DNA of 64,000 bases from Xylaria sp. FL1777 (GCA_022578965.1 MU400543.1:186001-250000), one strand, 5' to 3'. Numbered from the stretch's first letter, positions 35,491 through 50,023 are shown. Notes: generated from the sequence alone by a model not told the origin. Translations and numbers: made by a program.

Positions 35491-37876
35491 CGGCTCGATT
35501 ATTCTAGCCATAGCGATTTATACGAAGCGTGAAGTATTGTTACCTCGTCCTTTAAAAATGGAAGCCATGCGTACATCGTGTGTGCTCCATGGATATCCGC
35601 ACGCGACCCCGACGAGTACCAATATGGTTGTCCTCTATCCCGAAGTATATACCGTCGTCACATGTTCTTCATTGTAGAATCATGTGTTGACATAACTCGA
35701 CCCAACATATTTCTGCCATGAAACCCTGCCCTTGGAGTGGAATCGATAAAGCTTTGGTTAAGATTTACCATATGCTCGGCCTTCGGTCAACGTAAGAGTT
35801 TGTAAATAAACTTAAAATCGGTCAGGACAAGATGCGCTGTAGTATGCCGATGTAACAAGGGATTTCGCAAAGACTTGAAGAATACACTCGGATGCCAACG
35901 ATCTTTTGGGATGCTAAGTGTCCGTCTGGCCTTGCGGTAGCTTTCTAGTCGTCTATATATATAGCTCCCTCAGCCTTCGGCAGTTGTGACAGCTGTCAAC
36001 ATGTCTCAACCTAAGCAACGGCTGAATAACCGAGTACGGTATTCGAATGCCGAGACAGTCTATATCAAGAGCCGAGACCCCTTCGTCCTAAAACATACAA
36101 CTTGTACGACCTCGCTTCGGTGTACTACCCTCGCGTAGATCTTTTGTACGACAACCGAACTCAATCGAGCATTTTACTTTTTCGATGTTGTTTCTCTCCT
36201 GTTTGCTGTCAATATCATCCATGCGGAGGTTAGGTAAAGACATGACGTGTATTGCTTAATGATGGCATCATAACTAACTCGGCTAGCATTGATGACCGCC
36301 ATGTCACTCACAGCGGCTTGTGCCCCATCTTCGTTCGGGTCGAATATTATGAAGCAGCTTGTCGAAATTGTCGCTGACTCTTGACCGTTGATGGATCTTT
36401 TCGCATCCATCCAGCTTTATAGGTTGAGGGCTGGTATAAAGAATAGAATGGTCAAGTGGATGTTAAAGATCGTAAAAGATGGCCTGCTAACTCAGAATGT
36501 CTTTTTAGCTCATGCAGATTAATTCTCAAATCCTGGAGAGACTTGCCCGAGGCTTTGCACCCCTTTTCCAAGAGTGCTACTCCACAAGAGAATCTTTGCC
36601 TAGACATAACCCTAACGGTGCCACGCCGGATGCCATTTCAAACCCCCGACCTCGTGCTACCTGCTTGCCGGAGGGGTCCTGGGCACTTATGCAAGGCAAT
36701 AATGATAACAAAATAGCTGCGATGACTCGCACGTTCAAAAGCCACTTCAATATCATAGGAGTTTAGAAGAGAATTGCTAGCATCGATACAGACCATAGGA
36801 GATTCATTGTCATGCCTTGCAACGGAATCCAAACACTTTATTGACTCATTATGATAAGCCACTTTATCACTTCTAGAGAATAAGGAGTAGGCATATTATT
36901 CGACCTCATTGAAGTACAGCAGAGCGGTTTAGTCCAATCGCCTATGGGGTGGTATGTCTTTCACCCTAGAAGACACGGGAAGTTGATCCGATCTAGCTAA
37001 CACATTGCCTACTAATGCTAGTGCCCTTGATGACGAAAAGGCTGGAGGGTCCGGCGGCATGTTTGGTCTCTCTGGGCGGAAGAAGAGACGATATAGCCTA
37101 AAACTAAGGGAAAGAGGAGTTCTAGGGAAAGAAGCGACAAGGCAAATAATCGATTGATTTTGAGGCTTGTGTATAGGCTTCTTTGCAACGTACTTCTGGA
37201 GTGGTGTTCTTGGTTAGGAACTTCTTCTACGGTGCGATTAATCACTCGTCTCCTGAAATGAACACTCCTTTTACCGATCCTTACACTACCTACCTCCCCT
37301 CTAGATCGTAACTGATATACCAAGGTTCCAGAGAGTGTACAAGAACATGTCTTGCAATTTGCAATGGGTAGATGTACGATATCAGCCCAACCACACACTC
37401 ATCTTAGTGAGAACCCAACGGGATGTACCTAGCACTTTGATGTAGCTAACTAGTTGGTGATAAAGGGGCACGTGTTGGAAAGGGTAAATAGTCACTACAG
37501 AAATAGGTATAGTATTTCGAATTTACCTAGCAACACCCAATGCTTTTCAGAAGTCTTCTGAGACTTGGACGCTCTGCCCTGTAATTTGTGTACTTTTCGC
37601 CTAAAATTCGACATCACGTTCTGCGTCCAAAGGATCACAACTGATCTTCAAGGCGTCTTGGTGATCACTCATATAAACTAGGTAGAATATTACAACAAGG
37701 GCTGCTGTGAGGGCTTGGAACCGATAACTTGGCTCTATTCAGAATACAATCACCTGTTATGGCGGCCAAGGTCCATACCTCTCTTCCTTGCTTCTGCTAG
37801 GCTTGGTGGCTGTTCTTGAGGATTGGTCTACCGTTCCTAATCTCCGCAGTCCTCCACTATGTCTCATATAAGCGAG

Positions 37877-37914
37877 GGCTGAATAGCTTCACTTCTGAAT
37901 ACGCGAGACAGTCT
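37877..37914. repeat. Segment related to 36020-36061 (possible LTR relic)
   Basis: Both places contain GGCTGAATA followed 19-23 bases later by GAGACAGTCT, the second block preceded in each by a GAAT-containing stretch. Both also follow CATATAAG- or TATATATAG-like boxes. This could be a pair of diverged long terminal repeats or scattered repeat copies. The match is short. Confidence 0.3.
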
Positions 37915-40900
37915 CAATAGATCTCAGTTCAGCGTAGTACGGTCCAGGTGTCTCACTGAACTACGCATTTGGGTATCACACAAGGTGCTCAGCCCATTCA
38001 GCGCGTGTAACAGATATATCGATATTTAGAGCTAATTTAGAGTCTTTTTTTTTGTTTTTTGAATCATGATAGCCTCATTGACATCTGCCATAACCCTGTC
38101 AGATTCCTTAAATGTGATCTTCGGGTGTGCTGAGACACATCAGTGCTCATCGAGTTCATCTTCGATTAGAACGTAATAGCTTGCTGTACAGTTAAATAGT
38201 AATGTTGATGTACCTACACCGTCGCTCCTTCTAACGTGACATTTTGAGCTGGTCATTTATAAGTTCCTGTAATGTCAATAGGTCGTGATCCCAGCTCGGT
38301 CATGAATATATATATATAGGAAATGTGTTAGAGTATAAACTATGTTTTCAACCTCTCTAGGTGCTAAGAACATCTCTACGATCTATCACCGTCAAAAATA
38401 ATTCCTAACGATGGCCTAGCCGTCCGGACTAGCCCTCGAGGACTTCTTCTCGATCGCCAGTTCATGCTGATCTGGCAACATAACTTCCATCTCCGTCTAA
38501 TATCGTAGCCTAGAAAACTTGGAGGAATTAAAGTCGATCGTCCAGTATACGTCGCTACTAGACTGCTGATATACCTTAAGCTGTCAGCTTTCGATCGAAC
38601 ATGCGAGCCAGAAGAGGTGTTACTCGCTAGCCTTTTACTGTTAAGCTTCTACTTCACTGGGATTAAGATATGAGGTAAGATGTGCAATTCTGTCCAAGTC
38701 TCTTTAGCAAGTAACGCTCACCATACTTCTGACTAGTGTTAGAAAAGGCTCTGAGATAGTAACGCGCCGGCAATATTTTCTTGTATAATGCCCTAATCCG
38801 TGTTTTCTCTCGTATTGGCGGATGTTGCGTCGTTGACTTGCAACGGCGTGTTGAATAAATGGCAAGACTACCATTTACAAAGAGGTTATCAGATGAGCGC
38901 ATCCCTTAATGAATCTAGTTTTTACTACTCTAACTTAGACTACGAATTGATAGAAAGGTTAAAAATTGTACTTGCTCTTAGAGATTGATCACTGCAAGTC
39001 GCATGCATTCAAACGCAAGCTCATCCATCATCTTGTCGGTCCTTACGCCCGTATATTTAATGGAACGACACAGCCTTGATGAGAATCACTCATTGTCTTT
39101 TATAGAACAGCGTCAATATCTTGTTTCCTGATTTGAGCAATATCTGTCAACATGTTAGTTCTTGAACCGACAACACCATTCGGAAAACGTCTGCTGTCTA
39201 TTGCAACCACTTACCCCTATTCTTGACTTATTGCTTTTTCTCAATAGCTACATAACCTCCCATAGGCCATTTCCTTACTCTCGTTAACCTCTTTAGCAGG
39301 GTATTAGGTATAGAGTGATGAAAACCCTATAAACAAGGATCGATGGTCTGACAGCAAGAGGGGACTTTTGTATGATATTCCCATCTTATTTCCGTAGAAA
39401 AGGACTGGGGCGTCGGATCCGTTCCGCGTGCACTGTTCAGCTTCTGAACTTTTCCTCCTGGAAACTTACTTATGCAGGGGCTCACCTAATCAATCTTACC
39501 AGACTCACCAGACTCGAGCACTGCGTGACGTCTTGGCAACGGTATCCATGCCTACTACCCAGCGTACATCAGTACACTAGACTCCACTGCGTAGGTTAGG
39601 TGTAAATGCATGGATCTCGGGAGATCAGGAACGGCTCGGGACTTCGACTTACATGTATGCGTAGAAGGTATACAGTATACTGCGTATGTAGAGACAGTAT
39701 GTAATACCACGAAAACTATAGAACAAGGGCTCATGCTGTCAAGGTAACCTATCTGAGCATAGTCTTGTCACCGCTTGCTTTACATAGTAAATATTTGCAT
39801 TTGCTGGAGAAAGTAGGAAGGCAAATGCGAGATGAGTTGACGTCTACGAAATTTTGGCACTCGAACACAACCATTAAAGCCCTTAAATCCGACTCATTGT
39901 AATTTGCTATTTGCTACCGAGGCTTTAATGTGTCCATTTCAGATGTTTACGAGTCTGACAGGATTCTTGATCTGCTTTTGGCGTGTCACGTCCTGGCCGA
40001 AACAGCGTTCCATATCCCGAATCGCCATCTTCACTAGCCTCCCACACATCCTTGCCTTGTTCTGTCTTGCTATTGTAAATATGTATACTAGCCACTATGC
40101 TCAGGGATGCCCGTCATATCACAGTGGGTAATACATAAGCAGGCCCGTTGACAGAAAGATGAAGTACAGCTAGAGAGCGACCTAGTAGGTAGCGCAAGAG
40201 AGCTGTCAGCACTCTATTGGCGCGACTTTACGCTGACCCAATCTGCCCCATTTGATTCTCAAATGAATAATTCGACCTGCTTTTTCAGTTAAGTTACACG
40301 CGAATGCTACTTTTGTTTCTTCGACCCCAGAACCATGTATCTCCGTCGCCGCCTCCGAGTGGACAATTGTACTACCTACATGTAGTGTAATTCAATCGTT
40401 TTTGCTGTATTGGGTACTATAATAAGCCAATAGTAAAATAAAGCTAGTAATTTCTAGATAACTAGCATCCGATACCGCGTAAGTGAGAGATGTGGTGATT
40501 GGTATCACCAGCTGACAAGACGTACATATATGACACATGTAGTATGCTACAACGAATCTATGGTAACGTTTACCGTTGAAGAAATGTCCGGCGGCATGGT
40601 TCAATGTGATACAACGGCATTGTATCGAATAAGTAAGCGGTTGCAGCTTTTTCACACATACACGCCGGCGTGCACAACCTTATTCCCCGGTGTCTATCAT
40701 TTCCACCTACCGGGTTCCCTTAATACTAAGAATTTAGGATGACAGGACGTACCGGTATATGTAAATCTTCAGCTATAGCATAGCTATTACAATTGCTCGC
40801 GTTTGGTGGCGCTCAACCCTGTCACCGTTGAGAAAGATGGATCGCCAACAAATCCCGAGCTTGATCTCTTATACATGTTGTAGACTCTAATAGGCTCGTT

Positions 40901-43153
40901 TTCGAGGACCCTTAATGGAGTAGGTAACTAATCTCATCCTGCACCTCTAATTTCAGGACCTAGACACATGCCTTAGGAAACGCCTCGGTACTTATTCACA
41001 GCTATGTCGCCTAGCTCATCAACGGCACGAGTGATCAAAAGGGGTTATTCAGATATCGGCATTTGTCTGTGGATACTGGGGAAATCAACAGAGGCCGATA
41101 TAGGTAGATGGTCGGAGCCGACAGTCTGCTCACCGCCCACGGCTCAGAGCTATCCTCGGCAGCATGTAGTGCCGGTGTATACATAGTAGGCACTTTTCTT
41201 TTCTGAAACATCGCAGCTATTTCTGTAACTCTGCGTACATGTATTCATATACTTGGCTTATTTTAGCCAGATCTAACCACGACCAGCCTTGTTGTGCCTC
41301 AGATATCCTAATACGATCGATCGCAAGGCTAAGTTCCGGCACTTGGCTGTGGTTGATTTCAAGGTCTCGAGCCAACAACCAGTACACAGCAAATGGGAAG
41401 CCATTTCTTCTTCAAGACCCCTCCCTCCCCCCATGATCCCCCAGCCGTCGCGTGGCAGTGTCAATTCTATAACGGCGCTTGAGAGTTGACAAATACAAGC
41501 AGCTAGCGCACAAGACTCTGGGGAAGCAATCCACCAATCACCCACAAGCGGGTGACAATTACTGCGTACTTCACAAGAGCTAGTATAAGTGAATCGGGGC
41601 TAAATAGGTGCACGGTAGCTCCATACTTATTGCAGATACTGCTTAGCACAAGAGATATAGTCTAGGTACTTGATGAAAGTGCGGAAACTAGGGTACAGAT
41701 CGACATGGCCTAGTGTGCGTTTAGCTCAAGTGAAAGTGCCCTTACACTGACATCGTGACAATCCCTTAGACGCGAGCGCATGATACCATGTCATAGCCAC
41801 GTGGTTATCAGCCTGATGCTTCTAGAAAACCAGGTAGCACCGGCGGAAGTAGTGCCATTTTCAGAAAGTTCCCCCCTTCCTCGAATCTAGATAAAAGTTC
41901 CGCAAGAGGGTTACATCGTAAAGACCCTACGGGCTTCAGATCGGCACGAGATCCCTCTAGCTCGAGTAGCCGTAACTGCGTTAATGCCAATGCCAACCTG
42001 GCCACCTACGTACAGTAGGCGGACTGCCCATCTCCCTCGTCGGAGGGCTTAAATTAGCACGAGTTCATCGTGGATCTCGATCAGCGCCGTTGCCATGCAG
42101 CTAAGCGTTCTGAGCTTCCCATCATCGAACCATTCTGCCGACCTCCCCCTCCACACTACAATTACCTAACTCATCCTGCCTTAAGGTTTACGCTATAGGC
42201 GTACGCCGCACGCAGGCGTCCGGCGCAGCCAGCCAAAGCTCTGTATGATATGGGACGTGTGCAAATGATATTTTCCTATTCCAGACAAGCTCGAGCAAGC
42301 TTCTAATTCAAGAGGCATAGCCCGGGGTGGTCGTCGCGTTGCCTAGTCATTGCTAGAGATAAGCCCTGAAGTCTGGAGACCCTTCGAGACCCCCAGGCAC
42401 TCGGCCGATTACCAATTCGACGTCATTACGTGAAGATGAATTGACCCGCGCCGAGAAACTATCTAAAATCTACTAGTACTACACCCACATGCCGTATTAT
42501 CAAATATATTTGAAAACATAAGACTAATTTGGTAATACATTAAAGCAAAGCAATCTTAATTATGTGTTTTGTTTCATAAGGTCTGCTTAAAATAGTGACC
42601 CTATCTATCTAGCTTTCTAGCTATAAACTTAACATATGATGTTAACTTAGCTAAAATGATAAGTGAGGATAGTGTAACAATACCTTTAGCGTTTTTCCAA
42701 CTTTCTGATCACGTTACCTATATGGTTACATTTAGCACGCTCTTTTCTGTATAATTTCAAGTTATTTGACTTCTCTCTCATTCCTAGATAATTTTTTGGG
42801 CTGATATTTAACGTAATAGGGTTTAGATGTAGTTTCTGGAGGGTACACATATGTATGTGTGGTTTCTTGGCCCTGTCACTTTCTGTCGACTCGTTCCGCT
42901 TCAGGAAAGAGTCGCGAAACCCTGACAGACACATACCTACTCTTACTTAGGTAGTGTAGGTTCCACATAGTAGCGTCTGTCAGTATCCCCTGTTGACAAA
43001 TGGGCGGGCTATGGTGACACTACGCATACTTACACTACTGTAGGTTAGTGTACATCATATACATAGGTAGTACGTAGATGTATCTGGATGTCCCTGGTCT
43101 AAATCGTCCGCCGCCATCTTCCCTGTTCTCAGTAGTGTAGGTAGGGTATTTGT

Positions 43154-43171
43154 GTACTACGTACGTAGTAC
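43154..43171. repeat. 18-base perfect palindrome
   Basis: GTACTACGTACGTAGTAC is its own reverse complement. It is flanked by TAGTGTAGGT repeats (42949, 43036, 43131). It may be a chance product of the local TACGTA-rich sequence. Confidence 0.9.
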
Positions 43172-43918
43172 GTATCAATCGGTGCATGGTCAATCTGATG
43201 CATGGTCGATCGCCGCGGCGCGGCAACACAAGTGTCCACATCGCTTCCCGATCCCACATGGCAGAGTAACGTACACTAGTCTAGATTACTTCATCCTTCC
43301 ACTCATATAGTGGAATCGGCATTGCTTGACGCCGCAATTTACCCCCCATTATCATCTGACTCGCCGCTGTTTTAAGACGGACCAGCCCAAGAGAAGTATT
43401 ACAAATTCTCCAGTATCAAAACATCCGGCGGTGAATGCGAGCATGTGTGTGCTACGACAGATTCATATTTTAGTTCACGACATGCTAAGATGAGATACGA
43501 GCAACTAAATGGCGGATATGTTGTTTACCGGGGTGGCGAAGCAGCGGATGGCGGCACGGCCAGCCACCCGCATGCATACCAGAATGTACATAAAACGAAG
43601 ATGAGAACAAAATAGTAAAAGAAGCTACACTACACTAGAGAAAAGCAGGGTTCAAATTAGATCACATACTTAGTGGGTTTTTCCTCAGAAGATGCCGAAA
43701 CTTGAAGGAAGCGGAGCGGAGCAATACGAAGAAGCATAAAAAAATATAAAAAAAGGCAAATGTAGACCGCCCCCAACATGCATTAAGATCCATGCTCTCG
43801 CACGTGTTTTCGGCAAAGTCGGGGCGGAGCAAGGGCCAGAGCAGAGCATACACGGGGGCATCAGTGGTCCGAGATAGCGGAGTCTTGCCACAGCAACGTC
43901 CTCAGTGCTACGTCGACG

Positions 43919-43949
43919 CTGACACTGGCACTGACACTGACACTGACAT
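43919..43949. repeat. CTGACA microsatellite
   Basis: Five imperfect units of CTGACA/CTGGCA in tandem, in non-coding DNA. Confidence 0.8.
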
Positions 43950-44732
43950 CAGATCAATGTGAACCCCCAACGCAATCAGACGGCACAGTAGGGCTCGAAG
44001 AGTAATTAGGCGGCATCTCGCCAGAGGACAGGCCACCTTCTCTCGAACGGTGCATAAAAAAAGGCTTCGCTACGTGTTCCTAGCCGCACTCGGTGCCGAA
44101 TGTCGAAAGGGGAAGGACAGCGCTGAGGAAAATCGTAACATAGACACAGGCTTCGTTAGAACAGGATAATAAAGTCATTAAGCGGTGATGTCTCAGTGCT
44201 AGCCAAGAACAGAAGACTCGTTCATCATTATCCTAGATGTTATACATTATCAAGTTTACAAGTTGATGAGAATCGTGGGCCAGCCAATGAGTTTGTCTCA
44301 ACTTTCTGCCATGTTTTTTCTGGTATTGGCTTATGCGTATGCCTATAGACCCCCTCCCAACCTGACTTGAGTCTTGTGTCCCTCTTTTGAAATGACAAAA
44401 ATTCAAACACCCCCAAACTCCAACGCTTGGACTTGCCATCTGATGTGAACTGCTCTGAGACTCGGATCTTCCCAAAATGCAACGTAGTCATTCTCAGCCA
44501 GGCGCCCAAAGATGATTAACTTCAAGCCTTGACATGAAATGATGTCTTCTGAGCCCATCTCCTTCTACTACGGAGTACGCCAATAACACCCGTGATGTGA
44601 TTGTGTGACCTCCGTCGATCGTTGAAAAGGGAAAAATATGAAGGAAGCTGGTTAGTCCATGGGTATTGCTACCAGCAACAGAAAGGGGTATCTTTAGGTT
44701 GTATGTCTCTGAACAAGGTAGTAGATGCGCCT

Positions 44733-46604
44733 CTAAGACATGTATCCGTTTTGCCCGCCATACAAATGCTCGCCTCGCCCAGAAAGCATTTGATCACAAG
44801 CTTGTTTAGCGACACGTGCACTCTGACTCTCGCCAGTGCCTTTATCACCATTGTTACAAGTTGTCGGATGCTCTGTGATATCTTCCCGCTGCGAAGACTC
44901 GGGCGCCGCTTTGCAGAATGCCTCCAGAAGTAGCTCATTCTCTTCCATCGTCAATTGGCGTGGCTCGGCGTTGTATTGGATATTCACGCATCCCACCCAA
45001 GGCTCGCCGCCGGATTTCTGACGGACAGTGCTCTTGCGCTTTCGGCGAGTCCTCTTGACAGGGTCTCGTTGATCGATCTCGTCGACGCCCATCTGAACTA
45101 GCCGCTTTGCTATACTTCCATCATTCCAGTCCCAAACACGGCGGCCACCCTTCTCTCTCATGATTTTGCGTATTTCTGGGTATCGGCGTCGCTCGTACTC
45201 TTCCGCGGCTTCTTTTAAGGCTTTATCCTGTGATTGAATTAGTTTATTGGTCTTATTTCTTTATGTTTGACTTCCTAGAATGAACTTACTTCAGATTCTG
45301 GCCAGACGGCATATGATTGGACAGTGCGGATTAGTTGCATTTGTAGATTTTCTTTGGTTTTGTGACCAAAGTGCTCCTTGTACGCCTGTTGGATTTGCTC
45401 CCACATACCCTTTCCTTTGTCATCACTCATTTGACAACGCAGTTCCACGAGGAATCGGGAATCCTCTGGAGCCTTGGAATCGAGAGTGAGGTGTTCCGGA
45501 GGCGGGAGTTCAGGGGTATCTGCTGACGTGTTGGCCGTCACGATGTCTGCGTGCTCACCATTGTAGCCAATGCCGTTGTCTTTTGTGGCGTTTGGGTCTA
45601 TGTTGCGACTTCGTTTTGATGATCGACCAGATCGACTTGCCCTAGCTTTTGACTTTCTGGCGTGAATGGTTCCTCCATACTCCAAGGATATGTTGCTGAG
45701 ATTACTGAACTGATGTTGTAGGTCATTTGCCATGAGCGATCGCGTATCTGCGGGGTGCGGAGGCATTGAAACCTGTGAAAGAGCTGGCGCGAGCGGAACG
45801 TGTGTGTTGGAGGGTAGTCCATAAGGGGGTGCTCTCATCAGGAGTGATGGCGGAACACTAGAATAAAGAGACTGAGAAGGCAGTGGCGCAGATAATTCTT
45901 CTGTCGGATCGTGACTCGAGACACCGTAAGAGCCCCAGTGGAAGTGCGGCGTCGGATCGACTACTGCTGCATGCTGCTCTGGAGAGTGTGATGACTCCAA
46001 GGTTTCCATGTCTAACATCTCGGCTGTGCTTGATGGCACCGTCATGGGAGCCGATGAGGTGCTTCTCAAGCTGGATGCGTATCCCCATGGGCGAGATGTT
46101 GTTGGTGGGGTGAGCTGTTGGGAGCCCCCTCCATGTTGGTCATAAGCAGCCAACATTTTGTTAGGCTTTTCTGGCATTGAAGGCGATCCAGCGACGGACA
46201 CAGGAGTTGGCAACGATGAGTCGTATGCCGGTACTGAATAAGGGCTATAGGGAGCAACCTGGGTAATTTATGAGCCACCGTTACCCTCTTTGATATCGCA
46301 CTGGGTATGAGCTTACCGACGAATACGACCGGGTCATGTCGTGAGTTCCATACGTAGCGGACGGCACAGATGACGAGTGCTTGTTGTCTCCACAGTGAGG
46401 AGACCCCCCAGGTAAACTGTCGTGCATATGCGGAGGCTTCGGGGACATGTATGTCGAGTCATCCATATCAATATGAATAGCGAGTATCTGCGCTTGCTCT
46501 GCAGTTGGCGAACCAGTACCTTGCCGTGAATAGTTTACTTCGGAAGCACAAGCAGATCGAAACCAGGGCGATGAAGGTGCAATACTGGTATTATATGCGC
46601 ACAT
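44733..46604 (-). CDS. Putative Myb/SANT-like nuclear protein
   Basis: Three exons (46604-46317, 46258-45290, 45227-44733; introns GTAAGC...CCCAG and GTAAGT...CACAG, both phase 0) encode 583 residues. Residues 1-300 are Ser/Pro/His-rich and disordered. A basic patch (RASRSGRSSKRSRN) precedes a conserved helical block with FLVELRCQMSDDKGKGMWE and then LQMQLIRTVQSYAVWPESE, followed in exon 3 by YPEIRKIMREKGGRRVWDW and a second basic run (KRTRRKRKS). The spaced Trp residues and the acidic EDKALKEAAEEYE start resemble paired Myb/SANT-like repeats, so a DNA- or chromatin-binding role is likely but not proven. An alternative start is the in-frame ATG at 46466 (MDDSTYMSPK), which has a better initiation context. 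I cannot assign it to a named regulator. Confidence 0.75.
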
Positions 46605-49600
46605 AGGTGATAATGTTGGCCAAGAGAATGGGATAGGCGTTCATAAAACAAGCCACATGGAAAAGAAGTCTGCCTTCCCAGGTCGTGACCAAAGTGTGAG
46701 GCGAGTTGAGAGGACGGACAGACCGGGTTATTATAAAGCTCGGCTGGGAGCAGAGCCTCGCCTTCAACTAGAAAGAGCCAAGGTGGAGGAGAGCTCTGAG
46801 AGTCGCTAGGTACGATAGTGACCCTGGCACCATATGCGTCGTTGCGTACATGGGCCATACCCATACATAGGTGAACTGAAGTATAGGTTGTGGACCTACG
46901 GGAGCTAGGTTGACCAGGGCGTTGCAGGCTCCTCAGTATGTACCAGAGTACTTGGATGGATGAACGACCGCCCTTGCACAGTACGGAGCGCATGTGAAAC
47001 TCGTCGCCTTGTACACGGATGTAGACCCTACTACGTACCTATCCAAGAAGGCAAGGTACCCCCCTGGCAGGATTGATCCACTAACGGGGAGGGTGGCGCC
47101 GACATTGTGTCCCCGCCACAGGCTCCTGGCCATGGGTGGGAACGTCGAGGTAGGGCGACGAGAACGGGCATGGTAGGGGAGCTGGCATAGCGGAGAGATC
47201 GAGGCCGTTATTAAGAGCTAAGACTTGAACAGCATGAGAGTGGAATTCACTAATGCCGTAGAGCGGTCCTGATATTAGGAATGGAGAGTGGTGTAAAATA
47301 AACCGCCTAGAGAGAAAGAACCATACTCAGTGTAGTGTAAAGTTCTGTGACTCGGCATGAAATCTAGGGCGTAGGCAATTTGCCTCAGCTCTCTCAACAT
47401 TGCTCCCCCAGAGCCATTGATGGGGGAAGCAGGTTTAGCACTCTGCGCAAAGAACTACCAGGAGTGTGGGAGTAGCGACCGATTTAGGCTACTCGAGAAT
47501 CCTCACTACCGATAGTGATAACGAAGACTAAGGAGAGGCAACAATACAAGAGAAGGGCACTCGAGAATAACGCACTGGCTGCGCTTGCTGCCGAGTTGGT
47601 GAGCTCACGACATTGTCGCGATAGGCCGCTTAAGAATTCGCGAAAATTTGAAGAGAAATCTAGCGGTACAGCGTAGTAGCGCGTGTGTGCGTTCCACATT
47701 GCAATCCTAGTAGTTCGACCAAAGTTAGTTAGTGTAGTAGCCTGGATGCGAGAGTACATCCGCGGGCCTAGGTAAGCGTATATCATTATTCCGGTAGTGG
47801 CCTGGATGTCTTTCTTTCTTTATTCCATCGCCGAGGTTCAGATTCATTTGATACACGTATTTAGCATCGGTCAGATTGCTGTTAACGTATCAAAGGCGGC
47901 CACCATACAAAGTGCCTAGTCTATAATAGTCTCCTAACTTACACATGATGAATTAGCGACAAGGGTTGATGAAATGTGGATAAAGCGGGTGAAAAGAGTG
48001 CGTATTTCGAGCAGGGGTGAGTGTATCGCAATCAGTGTATCGCACAGTATTCTGTACCGTAGCGGGAGAGTCCACCCCAAACGGCGCCATATGTTCTACG
48101 CAGTATGTGAAGGACATGAAAGACTGCCTGCGATGGGGTGTATAGACTCCATGAGGGATTAAGCTCCGGAATTGTGTAAACTACCTAGGTAATTAATGAG
48201 CTACGAACTGGTGGGACGGCGGGTTCCTTCAGAGGCAGTGTATCTATCTGGCCTCGAGGTAAATAGTACCATTTTCCGGATCGAATTTTCCGTGTGTGGA
48301 TGGGACTCTCGGGCTCGAGACGGACTGGCTGCGGGCTAGGATTACGATGGTCGAGAGTGTCGAAGCGAACAAGAGCCGATCTAGCAACCCGGGTAATTCA
48401 ACTCACGTCACTTTCCATGGCACACTCGAATGACCGACTGGTGGCTGTGTGAGGAGTCTGGTTGCAATAGAGCAAAAGGCGGAGTGATGAACACCAGCTG
48501 TTGCATCGCACCCGGCCCGGATACCAATAGAAACGAAGAAGGATGTCCGGGAGCCCAGCTACCAGTCTCACTGCCCGTCTCCTACCATCTTCGTGGCCCC
48601 TCTGATGCATCGGTGGGTTGCAATCTCAGTCCCGGCTGTCTGGGCCAGGAATGCAAATAACTGTTAGACTACAATGGGCGGCAGCCCCGGGGACATGACT
48701 CGTCCGTCTGAGAGGCCCTCATCAAGGCTATTACGAGATGCATAACACTACGGACAGGAAAGGAAGAGAGAGCCGTCGTATGGTTGCTGGCAGTTTTGAC
48801 GATTGTAACGGCGGTATTTGGCAATTGATTTTTTTGGGGTGGTTGTTGTTGTTGTGATTGTGGGAAGAAGAGGGAGGAGGGGGGAGGGGGCAGAAATGCC
48901 AGCGACAAGAATGGCGACGCATAGGTACATACATACATACACTAGACGAGCGCACGGGACAGTCGATGAAAACACGTAACGTTAAAAGAAAATGACAACT
49001 GCTACCTACCTCACGTAGAGAACCGCGACTACTAACCGCGACTAGTTTAGGCAGTGACTCCCTCGGTAGGTAGATGATGGTCATGGTGCAATGTCTCAGG
49101 GACAAGAGAGGCAAGTAGCGTCGAGGTGGGAGCAGGTTAGGGCAGATACCCCAGACGATCTTGTCATGATGTAGAGCAGACAGAAGGGACAGGACAAAAG
49201 TCCCCTCGATAAGTCTATCTGCCCACCTCAACTGCTACCTTCCGACAACAGGGGAGGTCGTGTAGCGCACACCGCAGGAGCTCCTCTCCTCCTCTCCTAC
49301 CTGCCCGACACTCGAGGTACAGCCCGAGTCCGGCCCGCACAGTGCGCGATGCCAAGACGCCATGGTGGACGAAAGTGCCAGTGAAGACGACATAGCAGTG
49401 TGCATCAGCGCACGTCTTAGGGCGCCGTTCTGGGGTGACTTGGCAGGGAAGCGGCAGGGGATCGGCTTGGCGGCAAGACAGCGCGGCCTCTGATTGGTCC
49501 CGACAGGCTGGTAACCAATCACCGCGCGCGACGCATGATTATCTCTCAGTCGTCCCCCAATACATTTGTCATGGGGTCTTGTTTCGCTTTCCCGCTCTTT

Positions 49601-50023
49601 CAAGAAGTCGTCGTCTGTACGCAGTACATGTATTTTGTCTTGGGGCTAGCTCAGGGCCATAAGGCAGTCCGCGGCCGTCCTACGGTCACGGTCAAAGCGG
49701 GAACAGGCCCGTCCATTTCTGTTTCTGTGTAAATACTAGAAATACTAGATGACAGAGTGGGATGCCTAGTGTGCTAGTCTCGGCGCGAGATTGATCGACG
49801 CATCCAGTCTCGAGGGGCAGACGCATTACGCGGTAGGGCTGCTAAGTACCTGGATACAACAAGTATCGCATGTCTAAGCCAGCATGTCCTCGCTGTGCCG
49901 GATATGACTTTTCGCGAGCAGGTATAGTTGGGTATCTGCGCCTCGTCGGGAATAGTTTGCCGGTCTATCTGTGAGTTTCACCGCCCTGATATATATTTAT
50001 ATATAATATAGTTATGTATACCC

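Larger units (their letters stand above)
35491..44732. other. 9.2 kb gene-poor region with decayed sequence
   Basis: No intact gene, tRNA or rRNA is visible. The content is AT-rich, with many short frames of random character. Notable items are a pair of related segments at 36020-36061 and 37877-37914, an 18-base perfect palindrome at 43154-43171, and a CTGACA microsatellite at 43919-43949. The stretch next to the CHAT relic probably contains more decayed accessory DNA than I can identify by eye. Confidence 0.5.

Noticed and set aside
36635..36665. T-arm-like sequence on the minus strand (GGGGGTTTGAAAT)
   Set aside because: The stem does not pair properly and no cloverleaf forms.
46535..46993. 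152-codon minus frame upstream of the Myb-like gene, as another exon
   Set aside because: No splice pair joins it in frame to exon 1, and the sequence lacks homology features. It is more likely leader or promoter.
47484..47786. 100-codon minus frame with a hydrophobic end
   Set aside because: It is a single short frame in non-coding DNA, with poor composition and no signal-peptide order.
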